DNA of 64,000 nt, from NCBI RefSeq assembly GCF_902806685.2, contig NC_048549.1, forward strand, positions 8,511,594 to 8,575,593, read 5' to 3'. Position numbers and translations under genes: made by a program. Source of the DNA: Maniola hyperantus (lineage: Eukaryota; Arthropoda; Insecta; Lepidoptera; Nymphalidae). The notes beneath the pieces are model-generated. The model saw only the letters and a program-made list of their open reading frames with translations, had not been told where the DNA came from and did not search any database. Within the stretch, counting starts at the first letter, position 1. Each line of letters opens with the position of its first letter. Of this stretch, positions 34,541 to 45,500 are shown in pieces.

Positions 34541-35135
34541 AGTGTCATTGAATTCGCCAATTAAGTAAAATATTTCAGGAAGTAAATCTACTCTACAATT
34601 TTATTTTTAAAAATTTTAATTTTTAAATTGTAAAAATTTAACAATTTAAATTTTAAAAACGTTTGCAATCTGTTTTTAGTCCTAAATCACCTACCAAATA
34701 AAAAAATAGTAATAATTCACAAAGTAAAACTGTATATGTACCTAATGACAACTTTTTACCAAACCCTGCCGCAATTATACCAAACTCTGTGGCATCCGTG
34801 TGATTTTTTACGGTTTCCAAACGAGTAGTTTGTATCGGTGTGATTTTAATACACGTTTAGATACACATTTAGCCCGCACTATCGGATATGCCTTTACGGG
34901 GCCGTATAACATGTCGGGAATGGTTATTTTATGATTCGCCTCAATAAGGGTGCGAGGAGCGCTCAGATTCCTCTGTCATAACATTTTGAGCACTCGTCTG
35001 AAATGCGTGTAAAATGATAAGAATGAATGACTTATCACGCTAACATTTGATATGAATTTTTATGAGATCACATAATATTATCTATCTACCACGTTTTTCA
35101 TATTTAAGTTGGTAAGTACCGTAACTAGATTTAAT
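34541..35135. other. AT-rich DNA with low-complexity palindromes
   Basis: 34598-34660 is TTTTAAATTT-type sequence that folds on itself. Otherwise unassigned. Confidence 0.4.
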
Positions 35136-35191
35136 GTCTAACGACCGAAATTATTTATCAATCTACTTAACCGTAAACTGTCGATAAGTTA
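35136..35191 (+). mobile_element. One arm of the GTCGATAAGTTACT MITE
   Basis: TCTAACGACCGAAATTATT..CTGTCGATAAGTTATATAG aligns with the left arm at 10000-10060. It stops where Heli-A begins. Confidence 0.5.
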
Positions 35192-35198
35192 TATAGTA

Positions 35199-35433
35199 CT
35201 AGCTAATGCCCGTGACTTCGTACGCGTGGATTCAGGTTTTTAAAAATCCCGTCGGAACTCTTTGATTTTCCGGGATAAAAAGTAGCCTATATCCGTCCCT
35301 GGGATGCAAGCTATCTCCGTACCAAACGAGTAACGACAAAATATTTAGGTTAAACGGTTTGGCTGAACCCGAAGGTTACTTCGGGTACAGAACCCTAAAA
35401 ACCACGTGGACGAAGGTCTCAGGCATCATCTAG
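35199..35433. mobile_element. Heli-A with a 3' terminus at both ends
   Basis: The left end is CTAG (35199-35202) plus hairpin GTGACTTCGTACGCG. The right end is a second 3' terminus in opposite orientation: ACGTGGACGAAGGTCTC..CTAG (35430-35433) followed by T. No 5' TC end or GTCT run is present. Compare 37959-38188. Confidence 0.75.
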
Positions 35434-35531
35434 TTTCTTCATTAAACTAAATTTTTAACACGCGTTTTTTCACACAACAAACATTTTTTGTGCGACTACG
35501 ATATAATTTTACGTTGGTACTTATTCTATCA

Positions 35532-35762
35532 TCTAAATATATAAAAGGAAAAGGTGAGTGACTGACTGACTGACTGACTAACTGATCTATCAACGCACAG
35601 CTCAAACTACTAGACGGATCGAGCTGAAATTTTGCATGCAGATAGGTATTATGACGTAAGCATCCGCTAAGAAAGGATTTTTGAAAATTCAACCCTAAGG
35701 GGGTGAAATAGGGGTTTGAAATTTGCGTAGTCCACGCGGACGAAGTCGCGAGCATAAGCTAG
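35532..35762 (+). mobile_element. Heli-B, canonical copy
   Basis: Host A (35531), TCTAAATATATAAAAGG, (GACT)n at 35560-35584, core, hairpin CACGCGGACGAAGTCGCG, CTAG at 35759-35762, host T (35763). Used here as the reference copy. Confidence 0.92.
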
Positions 35763-36501
35763 TTAATAATATATTACCTACAGTATGTAAAGAGATATCT
35801 AATTATTTAATTCGAAGCAACAGAAACCAATTCTTGAAATATTATCGATACAGTACCCAATTTACTCAGCAATATTTCAGGTCTCAACAACAAAACAAAC
35901 ATCATTAATTTTCATAAGAATGTTGGCGAAGTTAACCAAAGTGTAATTTTTCAATAACGGCATATTTACCTTTGGTTTCTCTATGTAGTTTAAACTTCTA
36001 ACGTTGTATTGAATGTGAAGGTATTTGTATGGGGATTAGTGCCCCGCTCCGGCAGGGGACTAGCAAAATAATATAAATATATCACTTTACAATGCGAGAG
36101 CAAAGTTTGGGCTCTTTGTGGTACCAATCAATGGCGAGTTCGGTTGATTTCTTTCAGCGGTTCCCAAATTTTTTAAAATTTGTTAATTTCATCAAGTGAA
36201 AATGATTCGTTTACCAAGGGATGCAAGAGCTGCTAGGGCCACAAGACGCACACAAATAAATTCAATTCTTAACATTCGTGTGACGTCAGCAGGACTATTC
36301 ACCCGCATCGAGGCATATATTTTTTACGGATTGTAGTCTACAGTTCGGATAAGAGGAATTTTTAAAAATTCCTGAGACTCTAAACTTTTATATAGCATAG
36401 CTTTTATTGATCTCTATCGCCACAACGAACGCTAAAAACATAAATATTGTGAATGCGTTATAAATTCATTAGACATTTAAACTACAGCCTTCGTACTATA
36501 G
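35763..36501. other. Unassigned DNA
   Basis: No repeat match. A short GC patch GCCCCGCTCCGGCAGGGG lies at about 36041-36058. Confidence 0.35.
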
Positions 36502-36548
36502 TACGCAACAGGTCAAGATGGCAATCAGGGTGGGGACACCCCGCACAC
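36502..36548. mobile_element. MITE-F copy 2, left part
   Basis: TACGCAACAGGTCAAGATGG opens the element, which breaks at CCGCACAC (36541-36548) where the hAT element begins. The rest resumes at 40626. Confidence 0.9.
36541..36548 (+). repeat. hAT target-site duplication, left
   Basis: CCGCACAC, identical to 40626-40633. Eight-base duplication is the hAT rule. Confidence 0.85.
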
Positions 36549-37001
36549 TAGAGGTGTCAAAAAATAATGTACCTAATAAATTTATTAAATATATAAATGT
36601 ATTCAAGATATTCGTTTTTAGATTAAAACAAAATTGAATACAATATATAATAAGTAGTGAAAATTTGAGAAAATCCTTCCTAAAAAATAACTCAGGCGTT
36701 CGATCTTTGATACGCCGCGCGCGGCGCGACCGAGCGACGATATTAGAATAAAATATATTAGGTAGGTACAGCTGAATACAAATATCGTCGCGATTCGACG
36801 GTGAATAATTATTACATCGAATTTTCGTATTGGCCTGTTACATGTTGACAGTGATGATACGAGTATGCGGCTAGTATTTTTATCATTTTGTTTGTTTCGT
36901 AATAAATTTTGAATGCAGTTTTATTTATTTGTGAACTTGAGTGTCGATAAATATTTAATGCGAATAATTGTAATGTAGATTAGGCAAAATAATGTAGATT
37001 A

Positions 37002-37250
37002 AGGTTCGTACGCACCTAAGCGGCGCGGCGCGGCGCTTCAGTGAGCTTCACGTCGCGGCACAGAGCTTCAAAATATCATTTCTATCATTTTGTATGGCGC
37101 ATATCGCACTAGAGCGGCGCGGCGCGGCGCTTCACCGCGCGTTGCCGCGCGGCACGGCTGGAGAGAATATTTTGAAGCGCACCGAAGCGACGCGCAGTGC
37201 AGTGACGCTAGTGCGACATACCCAGCGGCGCGGCGCGGCGCTTCAGTATG
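37002..37250. repeat. GC-rich subterminal repeats of the Harbinger-type element
   Basis: GCGGCGCGGCGCGGCGCTTCA occurs in the TIR (from about 37020) and twice more at about 37113 and 37226. The spacers include GCGTTGCCGCGCGGCACGG. Repeated TIR-like motifs could be transposase-binding sites or traces of nested ends. Confidence 0.75.
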
Positions 37251-37618
37251 CGTACGTCGCTCGAATAAGATACACGCGCATCTTGTTAGGTATTTAAAGT
37301 ACAGGCAAGAATCGGCAAGATAGACCTCAAAATAAATAACGTAGGTTTAATTTTTGACACATGACGTGTTCCTCATGCTCTTAGAAGTATATCCTCAAAG
37401 GTCCCAACCCCTAGGATGTCGGCTTCCCCCCTTCCCAGTGTCTAAATGTATAAATGTCTCTCCGAGCGTTATGAGAAAACATCAATGGTAAAAATAATCC
37501 TGATTAAATAACTATAATAAGTATATTATGTACATATTATACCTACCTACTTCATCTAGGTAGAATTAATAGTTTCGGAAATATGCCTACCTATTGTTGT
37601 ACTTGTGTTTATATTATA

Positions 37619-37846
37619 CTAGCTTATGCCCGCGACGTCGTCCGCGTGGACTACACAAATCTCGAACCCCTATTTTACCCCCTTAGGGGTTGAATTTTCA
37701 TAAATCCCTTTTTAGCGGATGTCTACGTCATATTAGCTAGTTAGCTAGCCAGCATGCCAAATTTCAGCCCGATCCGTCAAGTAGTTTGAGCTGTGCGTTG
37801 ATAGATCAGTCAGTCAGTCACCTTTTTCTTTTATATAGGTATTTAG
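37619..37846 (-). mobile_element. Heli-B inside the Harbinger-type element
   Basis: CTAG at 37619-37622, hairpin CGCGACGTCGTCCGCG, (GTCA)3, TC complement at 37845-37846, flanked by A and T. A short TAGCTAGTTAGCTAGC duplication at about 37735-37750 is copy-specific. Confidence 0.9.
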
Positions 37847-37958
37847 ATATAATATGTACCTGTGTTTACCTGCCTATTTTATATATTCTATTGCACATAA
37901 AACAAAGACATTTTGCGAAAATGCTTTTTCTAATGTAATTTCCACAGAACCTAAGGGA

Positions 37959-38188
37959 CTAGCTGATGCCCGCAACTTCGTTCGCGTAGATGTAGGTTTT
38001 TTAAAAATCCCGTGGAAACTTTGATTTTCGGGATAAAACTAGCCTATGTGTAGGTACACATAGGCTACTTTTATCCTACAGGGTATAATCTATCTCAGGT
38101 ATATAGGTACTAGTAGGTAATTCCCGGAAATGTGCTCACCTATAGAAAAATCTAAATCCACGCGGACGAAGTCGCAGGCATCATCTAG
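37959..38188. mobile_element. Heli-A with a 3' terminus at both ends
   Basis: The left terminus is CTAG (37959-37962) with GCAACTTCGTTCGCG. The right terminus is ACGCGGACGAAGTCGCAGG..CTAG (38185-38188)|T in the other orientation. The junction near 38040-38070 is itself an inverted repeat (AGCCTATGTGTAGG / CACATAGGCTACTTTTATCC). Confidence 0.8.
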
Positions 38189-38212
38189 TTGCATTTTTGC
38201 ATTTTTTTTTAG

Positions 38213-38499
38213 ATTTTTAATCCCGTGTGAACTCTTTGATTTTCCGGGATAAAAAGTTGCCTACCTCTGTCAATTCCCGGAATGCAAGCTACCTCTGGTC
38301 CAAACTTCATATAAATGGGCCTTTAACAATCCTGTGGAAATTCTTTCATTTTCCAGGATAAAAAGTAGCCTGTCCTTCCCCGGGATGTAATTCAACTTTG
38401 TACCAAATTTCATCAAATTCGGTTAAGCTGTTGAGCCGTGAAAAGCTAGTAGATAGACAGACAAATACACTTTTGCGTTGATAATAATATAAGTATGGA
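38213..38499 (-). mobile_element. Heli-A, 3' end missing, internal module doubled
   Basis: It starts at TTTTAATCCCGTGTG without hairpin or CTAG. The CTTTGATTTTCCGGGATAAA module appears twice (about 38231 and 38345). The 5' end GTATGGA is at 38499. Confidence 0.75.
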
Positions 38500-38537
38500 T
38501 ATGCATAAATATTTTTTTATAATTTCCATAAAAACTA

Positions 38538-38637
38538 TCATCATCATCATCATCATCAACCGATAGATATGTCCACTGCTGGACATAGGTTTCTTGTAGG
38601 ATTATATTACCGACCTGTGTGGTATACCTATTGTTTC
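38538..38637 (-). mobile_element. RTE-tail insertion with about 18-bp target duplication
   Basis: (CAT)n at 38538-38557 and the YVQQWT-encoding end followed by an aspartate-run tail mark the LINE 3' end. TAATTTCCATAAAAACTA before it and TAATTTCCACAAAAACTA after it (from about 38639) look like a one-mismatch target duplication. The insertion disrupts the transposase remnant. Confidence 0.65.
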
Positions 38638-38662
38638 TAATGTAATTTCCACAAAAACTATT

Positions 38663-38807
38663 AGGCAATAGCATAAAGAATTTTGTCTTCGACATTCTGA
38701 AGTAAATGTGAAATGGTACAGAGTCATTAAGAAGGCGAGGAAACAAAATGTGATATCCTTCTTGATATCGTGACTTTGGTATGTCAGCAATCCATTTCTT
38801 CTTCTTT
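38663..38807 (-). pseudogene. Harbinger transposase remnant, second N-terminal segment
   Basis: The minus-strand frame contains the segment from YHILFPRLL through FHIYFRMSKTKFFMLL. This fits the N-terminal region of PIF/Harbinger nucleases, where a short leader is followed by an 'F..YFRMS...F..LL' motif. The catalytic DDE region is not seen. It continues from 39313-39384 across the rep-C insertion and is cut downstream by the RTE-tail. Non-functional. Confidence 0.7.
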
Positions 38808-39312
<505 letters not shown>

Positions 39313-39384
39313 TTCTCTTCGATAATTCGTTCTTCTTCTGCACAACAAAGAAATAATAATCAAATCCTCTTCACTGTCGCTCAT
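39313..39384 (-). pseudogene. Harbinger transposase remnant, start
   Basis: ATG at 39384 opens MSDSEEDLIIISLLCRRR and reaches the rep-C insertion at 39313. An acidic opening, a hydrophobic stretch and an Arg-rich stretch are characteristic of insect Harbinger transposase N-termini. The start lies about 170 bp inside the right TIR, as expected. It is broken after about 24 codons. Confidence 0.65.
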
Positions 39385-39968
39385 CTTGCGACGTTGTTGC
39401 TCGTACGCGAACGGGTATAAAAGTGACGCGCAAGTGACGCAAGGTGCCGCGTACTGAAGTTGTAGTGCGGTAGGTACCGTCGAGCGGCCTGAGGTGAAGC
39501 GTTCTGCAGTCGGACTGAAGCGCCGCGCCGCGCCGCTCAGGTGCGTACGAACCTTTAGGTACATTTTTGTGTTGTGATAGATTTGTGTCGCGCGTTAATA
39601 ATACCTATTATAGTAGATTTGTTCTTTTTGGAAATACTTGCGTCATTTTATAAATCGTATGAGAAAATGTTTTTCAAAGTGTAGGTATTATCATACATTT
39701 AAGTATTATAGGTAATAGGTTAGGTACGTGAAGTGGTATTGTTCTTTTTAGAAATCATCATCATCATTTTATAATTCGTATGATAATAAATATGTAGAAA
39801 TGTATGATAATAAATATAGTAGGTAGTTACCTACCTACTAAAAATATTTTTTATAGGTAACTAGGTAAACTTACCTACCTATTGTATTGTAGGTATCTAC
39901 TTGACATTGCTTTATCGTTCTATTTGTTTTTATTTTTACATACATAGGTAGGTACTAGGTACTGTATT

Positions 39969-40120
39969 CCGCGACAGGTTGAGATGGCAATTGGTGTATG
40001 AGGCGGGGGTGACACCCCGCACACCCGCACGTCACCCTCGCTCGCCCGCACTGGGTTAGCACAGGGGCCGTGCGGGTGTGCGGGGCATTCCCTCCCCGAT
40101 TGCCATTTCGACCTGTCGCG
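39969..40120. mobile_element. MITE-F copy 3, inside the hAT element
   Basis: GCGACAGGTTGAGATGGC and its complement close the element. The outermost TA/CG bases are mutated (TTCCGCGAC, GTCGCGAAG). It is the same family as the MITE that the hAT element split. Confidence 0.85.
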
Positions 40121-40200
40121 AAGGTATGCATTGGGTACCTATTAAGAGTAAGATTTAAAATTTAAATCAATCGAGTTAAATACAAGCTATACCCTAGTTC

Positions 40201-40520
40201 TCGACCTTATTGACGGTTATGAGAAAGTTGTTTTTTGTCATATTCTTGTTCAGTAGGTATCATTCATAGATTGTTAAAATGTTGTTCCCTATGTCAATAA
40301 GGTCGGAAATCGCTTGCACCCATTTATCTGCTTGCGCCTCATGGTGAAATCGGTGCAAGCAAATCTCGACCTTATTGACGGTTATGAGAAAGTTGTTTTT
40401 TGTCATATTCTTGCTCAGTATAATTCATAGATTGCTAAAATGCTGTTTTCTGACGTATGTCAATAAGGTCGAAAATCGATTGCACCCATTTTTCTGCTTG
40501 CGCCGCACGGTTCAAGCAAT
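40201..40520 (+). repeat. 164-bp direct tandem duplication near hAT right end
   Basis: Unit 1 is 40201-40364 and unit 2 starts at 40365. Each opens TCGACCTTATTGACGG and contains the complement GTCAATAAGGTCG about 85-90 bp later, followed by TTGCACCCATTT..CTGCTTGCGCC. Each unit can therefore fold. Unit 2 carries small indels. Confidence 0.9.
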
Positions 40521-40625
40521 TTTTTTTTTGTAACAAAATAATGTAACGTTAATAATTATTAAATATTTGTCTGTAACACGTGATAATATTGTGATACACA
40601 CATGAACCTGTATTTGACACCTCTA

Positions 40626-40735
40626 CCGCACACCCGCACAGCCCCCACGCTAACCCGGTGCGGGATAGCGCGGGTGTGCGGGATGTCCCCCCGCCGCATA
40701 CCCCGATTGGCATCTCGTTTTCAACCTGTCGCGTA
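40626..40735. mobile_element. MITE-F copy 2, right part
   Basis: It resumes with the target duplication CCGCACAC (40626-40633) and closes CAACCTGTCGCGTA. Together with 36502-36548 it makes one MITE-F of normal length once one TSD is removed. Confidence 0.9.
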
Positions 40736-42659
40736 CTATAGATACAAATGAAATATTATTAAAACCTCTCATTATTTTATCTTATATTTAAAAAAATGTG
40801 TAAAAAAAATGTACCTGAAATTTTCAACAACGTTAATTAAAAGTAAACATTTGAGAACTTTGGGAACCTCAACACAGGCATGTATTGACGATCGACATAA
40901 TCCTCGAGAAATCTTTACGCTTTGCGAAGCACCGTTCAAAACACTTTCAGTTTATTAAAAGTGTCTTATATCCGTTCCAAAATTACTTTACAAACATTTT
41001 ACCTACAAGCAAAAATAAAGCTTTTGCACCGAACATAAGAACAAATGTCCCTTGTTTATGTTATAATTTAAATTTGTACCAATATCCACCAGTATATTAT
41101 TATTTTAATCCAATTGTTTACGAGCTGTAACGGTATTCCTCAGTCAATATTTGAACATTTTGTTTTTGGGATTAAAGATAATATCAAGACTATAATATAT
41201 TTTTGATCCATTTTTTAATCAATATCCGAAGTTATGAATACGATCTCGCCAAATAGTTAGCGAAGATGAAAGTCAAAACAGATAACATAAACGCAGTAGA
41301 ATTAGACCTAACTTGACTGTGGTATGGGTTTCCAAGTTCGCCCATACGGTAGAGCAAAATTTAGCAAAGCATAACAAACTCACTTTTGACTTTTTGACGT
41401 TTCCAATAATAAATGTTTTCCGTGACTTTAAAAATACACAAAAACGTTATGATATTTAGGTCGTTTTCTAATATTATTTTATAATTACCACAACCCCTTA
41501 ATACTTACGTTAAAATTACACCGCGAGAAAGTTCGTCTAACAATCGTGAAAGTTTTGAAAGAAAACATTTAAGGGCGCGACACATTGCAGCCGATAATTA
41601 AGGCGTATTCAAACTTCGATCGGAAACTATAAATAATAGAAATCCGGATCGGACCGGATCTCCTTTGAGCTCAATTATTATAAGTTCCTTGAATAGCACC
41701 CTTTCCAATCGATCAGATTGGTTTAATAACATGGTACGTATTTTTCACCTCCTGTCTTGTCACAGGTGCAAAATGGTTGATTTATATTTTATAAAATTAT
41801 CAAGATATTTCCTGAAATAACTAACTAAAAATAATAATAACTGATATTTGTATTTCAGGAAATACAAATATCAGAGGGTTTTCTGGTGAAAAAAACTCTG
41901 GTCTTAATAGGAACCGTACCATGCTACCATGTTACTGGAACACCGCGTACCTGTACCGGTACCGGTACCGCAAAAAAAAAAATAGAAAAATATAGAATTA
42001 ATTTGAAGCCAAAAAAAATAAATTGATAATTTAAAAAAACTTATTTCTTTTTATTCGGATTTAGAGCTAATTCGATTTTTTTCGAATTCACATTTAAATG
42101 TGAGAAAGTCCCTGCAAAGTCTAATTAATTATTTCTTTCGAAACCCTGTGTCTTTTTATTTAACTTTTTATCTCTATTATCGTGTAGAGTTTCCAATGTC
42201 AATCAGTCTAACGGTTCATACAGAGCAGCTTTAAAGCGTTTCATTTTTTAAAGCGCACAATAGAAAAAATAATCGAGCTTAAAATTTCACAGCAAAAAAC
42301 TGTTACAATTAGACAGTTTTTGTTCCTTGCTTTGAATTGAAGAAAAAAATCTTTTAGTGACAAAAATATGGAACACAATAAGTGACACGTCAGGTTAGGG
42401 TTGGTTTTTTTAGTCACCCTTCGATAGTGTTGGATGTCAGTCGTGATTGCGATTCTTGATGGGGGCCATTGTAATTTCTCTAAAGATCCAAAGCCGTATC
42501 GTCTTGCATAAATTAACGGATGCGTATTAGACGATATGTATGAATATTCCCATCTTTATTATTAAACTTTTTTCGGTCGGAACTGTCTCAGGATGACATC
42601 CTATAGTGGAAAAAATAATTGTGGGCTGTATTCACACAAACAAAAACTTATTTTATCAC
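40736..42659. other. AT-rich DNA with a 16-bp perfect hairpin
   Basis: No repeat families were recognised. The 81-codon frame 40885-41130 has no visible domain. (TACCGG)-type palindromic repeats lie at about 41952-41966. Confidence 0.4.
41841..41874. repeat. Perfect 16-bp stem, 2-nt loop
   Basis: CTGATATTTGTATTTC and GAAATACAAATATCAG are separated only by AG. The loop is too short for a microRNA hairpin. It is more likely a cruciform-type palindrome or fold-back junction. Confidence 0.9.
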
Positions 42660-42865
42660 TTAATAATTCCCACGACTTCGTCCTCATAGATATAGATTCT
42701 TAAAAATCCTCCAGGAACTCTATGATTTTTCTGTAATAAAAAGAAGCTTATGTGTTTAGTTAAGCTATCTCCATTTCAGCCAAATCGGTTCAGTCATTAT
42801 GGCGTGAAGGAGTTACAAATAACTAAACTTTCACATTTACTTTACATATAATTCTATTAGGATTA
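42660..42865 (-). mobile_element. Heli-A subfamily with TTCAGTCATTATGGCGTG block
   Basis: CACGACTTCGTCCTC at the 3' side, TGATTTTTCTGTAATAAAAAG, CTATCTCCATTTCAGCC and GTTCAGTCATTATGGCGTG. Termini are decayed. Confidence 0.6.
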
Positions 42866-42888
42866 GGATACTTCAAAAAAAACCTGGG

Positions 42889-43225
42889 ACGACCTCCCTG
42901 GCGAAGTGGTGAGCGCTGCGGATTATTAGTGGGAGCTCCCAGGTTCGATTCCTGGCAGGGGAAATTTGGCATTTTATAATTTCTAAATTTTACCTGGTCT
43001 GGTCTGGTGGGAGGCTTCGGCCGTGGCTAGTTACCACCCTACCGGCAAAGCCATGCCGCCAAGCGATATAGAGTTCCGGTAAGATGCCGTGTAGAAACCA
43101 ATGGGGTAGGGGTTTAATAAAAACTGCCATACCTCTTGCAGGTTAGCCTGCTTCCATCATAGACTGCATCATCCATTACCACCAGGTGAGATTACTGTCA
43201 AGGGTATCTGAATAAAAAAAAGTTT
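42889..43225 (+). mobile_element. SINE-2, full length
   Basis: The tRNA-like head has an A box (TGGCGAAGTGGTGAGC at 42899) and a B box (GGTTCGATTCC, 42942-42952). The body follows (GGTGGGAGGCTTCGGCCGTG, TAGTTACCACCCTACC, GACTGCATCATCC). The 3' end is CTGAATAAAAAAAAG. It is the best SINE-2 copy for a consensus. Confidence 0.9.
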
Positions 43226-44064
43226 TAATAAATATGCATTCTATAAACTATGCTATATAAATTATGCACAATTCAAAAATTAAGGCAAGCACAGACCGAA
43301 AATAAAACCAATAATATTCGGAACGAAACAGGGACAATGTTGCCAATATTTATTGCCCCCCATAGTCTAAGTGGACAAATTTATGACGGCGCGTACATAA
43401 TAAATCATTTTCCACGGCGACGTTTTAAATACATTTTTATAAGCGAGCCCAATGTACAGCCGACCGCATAAAAATAACCCACCTGTAACTCTTATTCTTG
43501 AGAAGTTAAAGGTTATATTTCTAGCATGGATAGTGGAACTTTTTTGCTCAGTGTACGCGAAGTTCAAAATTTATAAGTAATTTGCGAATAAATCTTCCTA
43601 AGTAAGGGGACTTTTTCTATCTCTATTCTACAATGTAAGACGCTATTAACGTCGTGTACTGATAATTGTCACACATATTTTAAAAATCCTCCCCTTACCT
43701 TACCTTCTTTGTATCTTGTTTCTGTGTGAAAAAGGAAATCTATTATTTGCGGAGAAAAAGAACTTTTCGATATTATATTTTTTTTAATTATATTTTTTTG
43801 TTAAATGTGAACCTCTTTTGTTACAGAAGGTGAGTGGATACAATGCTGCTTATTAACCTAAATGGGGGATACTGGGAATGTGACGTGTAAGTTTAATTTA
43901 TTTTTTAATATAGATAATAGTACCAGATGCTCGCAAATCCATCTGCTCAACAATTTAGCTAAAAATACAAAACGAAGAACAAAGTGCGGAAATCACAATA
44001 CTTCGTAGTTCACATCACAAAAATGATTAGTGAAATATTCAAAAATAAAATAAGTGGTTAAAAA
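43226..44064. other. Unassigned DNA
   Basis: A moderately GC-richer block at 43320-43470 (TTTATGACGGCGCGTACATA) matches no repeat here. An exon candidate lies at 43827-43886. Confidence 0.35.
43827..43886 (+). other. Weak exon candidate
   Basis: The acceptor CCTCTTTTGTTACAG precedes 60 bp ending GACGT|GTAAGT. A second donor-like GTGAGT lies only 3 nt in. All frames have stops within 11 codons, so it could only be UTR, a last exon or chance. Confidence 0.12.
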
Positions 44065-44289
44065 GCGGATAGGTATAGCCTAGTGGTTAAGACTTCGGCC
44101 TCCTACTTGTGAGGTCGGGGTTACGATCCGGGGCATTGGGGCATCTCTTTGGGCGCGTTTTGAACCCTCGTAGTTTTAGTTGTAAGTGCGTAATTAATTA
44201 TCATCTTACGTAAATTACCAATTTTGACCATCAGTGAGCATAACATGTTACCTGTTCTAAATAAATAATTTGACTTTGACTTTGACTTG
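44065..44289 (+). mobile_element. SINE-3, full length
   Basis: A box TAGCCTAGTGGTTAAGAC (44077) and B box GGGGTTACGATCC (44117) are followed by GGGCGCGTTTTGAACCCTCG, GTGAGCATAACATGTTACC and the tail TTTGACTTTGACTTTGACTT. Confidence 0.85.
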
Positions 44290-44292
44290 CTT

Positions 44293-44480
44293 TAACTGCG
44301 ATCCTGGTAGTTTGTGGATGCTGTCGAAGATAGCTACAAGCGGGCTAACCTGAAAGGTAGTTTTATTAAACAGACCTAAACAGGATCGTTCCGAAACATT
44401 GAAAAGTTTCCCGGCACGGCTTTGCCGGTAAGTAGGGTGGTAACTGGTAACTAGTCGAGACCAAAACCACCCAATAGACA
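44293..44480 (-). mobile_element. SINE-2, headless and diverged
   Basis: CTGCGATCCTGGTAGT, GCGGGCTAACCTG, GATCGTTCCGAAAC, CGGCACGGCTTTGCCGGTAAG and GGTGGTAACTGG correspond to the complement of the SINE-2 body. It directly abuts the SINE-3 tail. Confidence 0.6.
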
Positions 44481-45066
44481 AAACAATTATTAACAGTTTT
44501 CAGTATTGACAGACAAAACTGCCGACAGAAGTGAAAACTTAAAAACATGAAATAATAGTGATTTTTTTAAAATTTTTAAATTAATCGGTAGGTAGTATCA
44601 AAAATCTAATTTTCATAATTTGTAAATTTCAACCATTAATATAAGTTCAACTTTTACTTCTATTAACATAAGCATGTCGGTGACGGAACCTTGAAGTTTT
44701 TACCAATCCCAAAATCGCCTAACGCAACTAAACAAGTTTTCACTTCAGTGAAACCAACATAAATATCATACAGTTAAATACATAAATGTCGCCATGGGCT
44801 AGAAATCGAATTCTGTACGTACAGGAAGTACGTATCATTGTTTTACACCATCGGACCCAGTGACACACAAACACACACTGTCCAATCGACCGTGCTCGAC
44901 ACATCCGCGCTATTGTGTGTCTAAAACAATCGGACCTGTATGCTAATATTGTTGTATGAATTGTATGAAAGTTTTGAATGGAATCGATTCTCATACTCGT
45001 CACAGTTGCTACATTTTTTTATTGATCACTATCTCATGGAATGTGATTCTCGAGTGCGGTTTTTTT
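44481..45066. other. Unassigned AT-rich DNA
   Basis: No repeat or coding signal was seen. Confidence 0.4.
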
Positions 45067-45246
45067 AAAGTCCGCGACTTCGTCCGCGTGGATTTATATT
45101 TGAAAATTCCGTGAGAACTTTATGATTTTTCGGAATAAAAGTAGCCTATATGTGTCTTTTACTATTTCCATAAAATTCATTGCGTTACGACGTGACTGAA
45201 AAACAAATTAACCAACAAACTCACTTTTGCATTTATAGGTAGGTAA
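45067..45246 (-). mobile_element. Heli-A variant, decayed ends
   Basis: The hairpin CCGCGACTTCGTCCGCGTGG is intact. The GTTACGACGTGACTGAAAAAC block places it near the 21097 and 58158 subfamily. CTAG is absent. Confidence 0.65.
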
Positions 45247-45339
45247 TAGGTATTAGTAAGATAAGTATTATGATAGAGAATGTTGTAAAATTCATCTGGA
45301 TCTCTTCTGAAACTGGAAGGGACATATCGCAGTTTAAAC

Positions 45340-45500
45340 ATCCAATTATTAGATTCTACGCACTATCGTACTGGAACGCTAAATCATTAGAAACACGTCT
45401 TTACCTGACTATAGTAGTAACTAGTACCCGGCGAAGCCTCCCACCAGACAACTACCGAGCTAAGAGAATCGAACACTGGACCTCACACAAAACCATGAAG
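45340..45500 (-). mobile_element. SINE-2 5' portion
   Basis: GTACTGGAACGCTAAATCATT, CGGCGAAGCCTCCCACCAG and GAATCGAACACTGGACCTC (B-box complement) are present. The 3' half is lost. Confidence 0.6.

Noticed and set aside
42889..42960. Functional tRNA gene
   Set aside because: Pol III boxes are present, but the sequence lacks a foldable acceptor stem and continues into the SINE-2 body.
43827..43829. 3-nt micro-exon (AAG between an acceptor and GTGAGT)
   Set aside because: Chance juxtaposition is more likely. No evidence of flanking exons.
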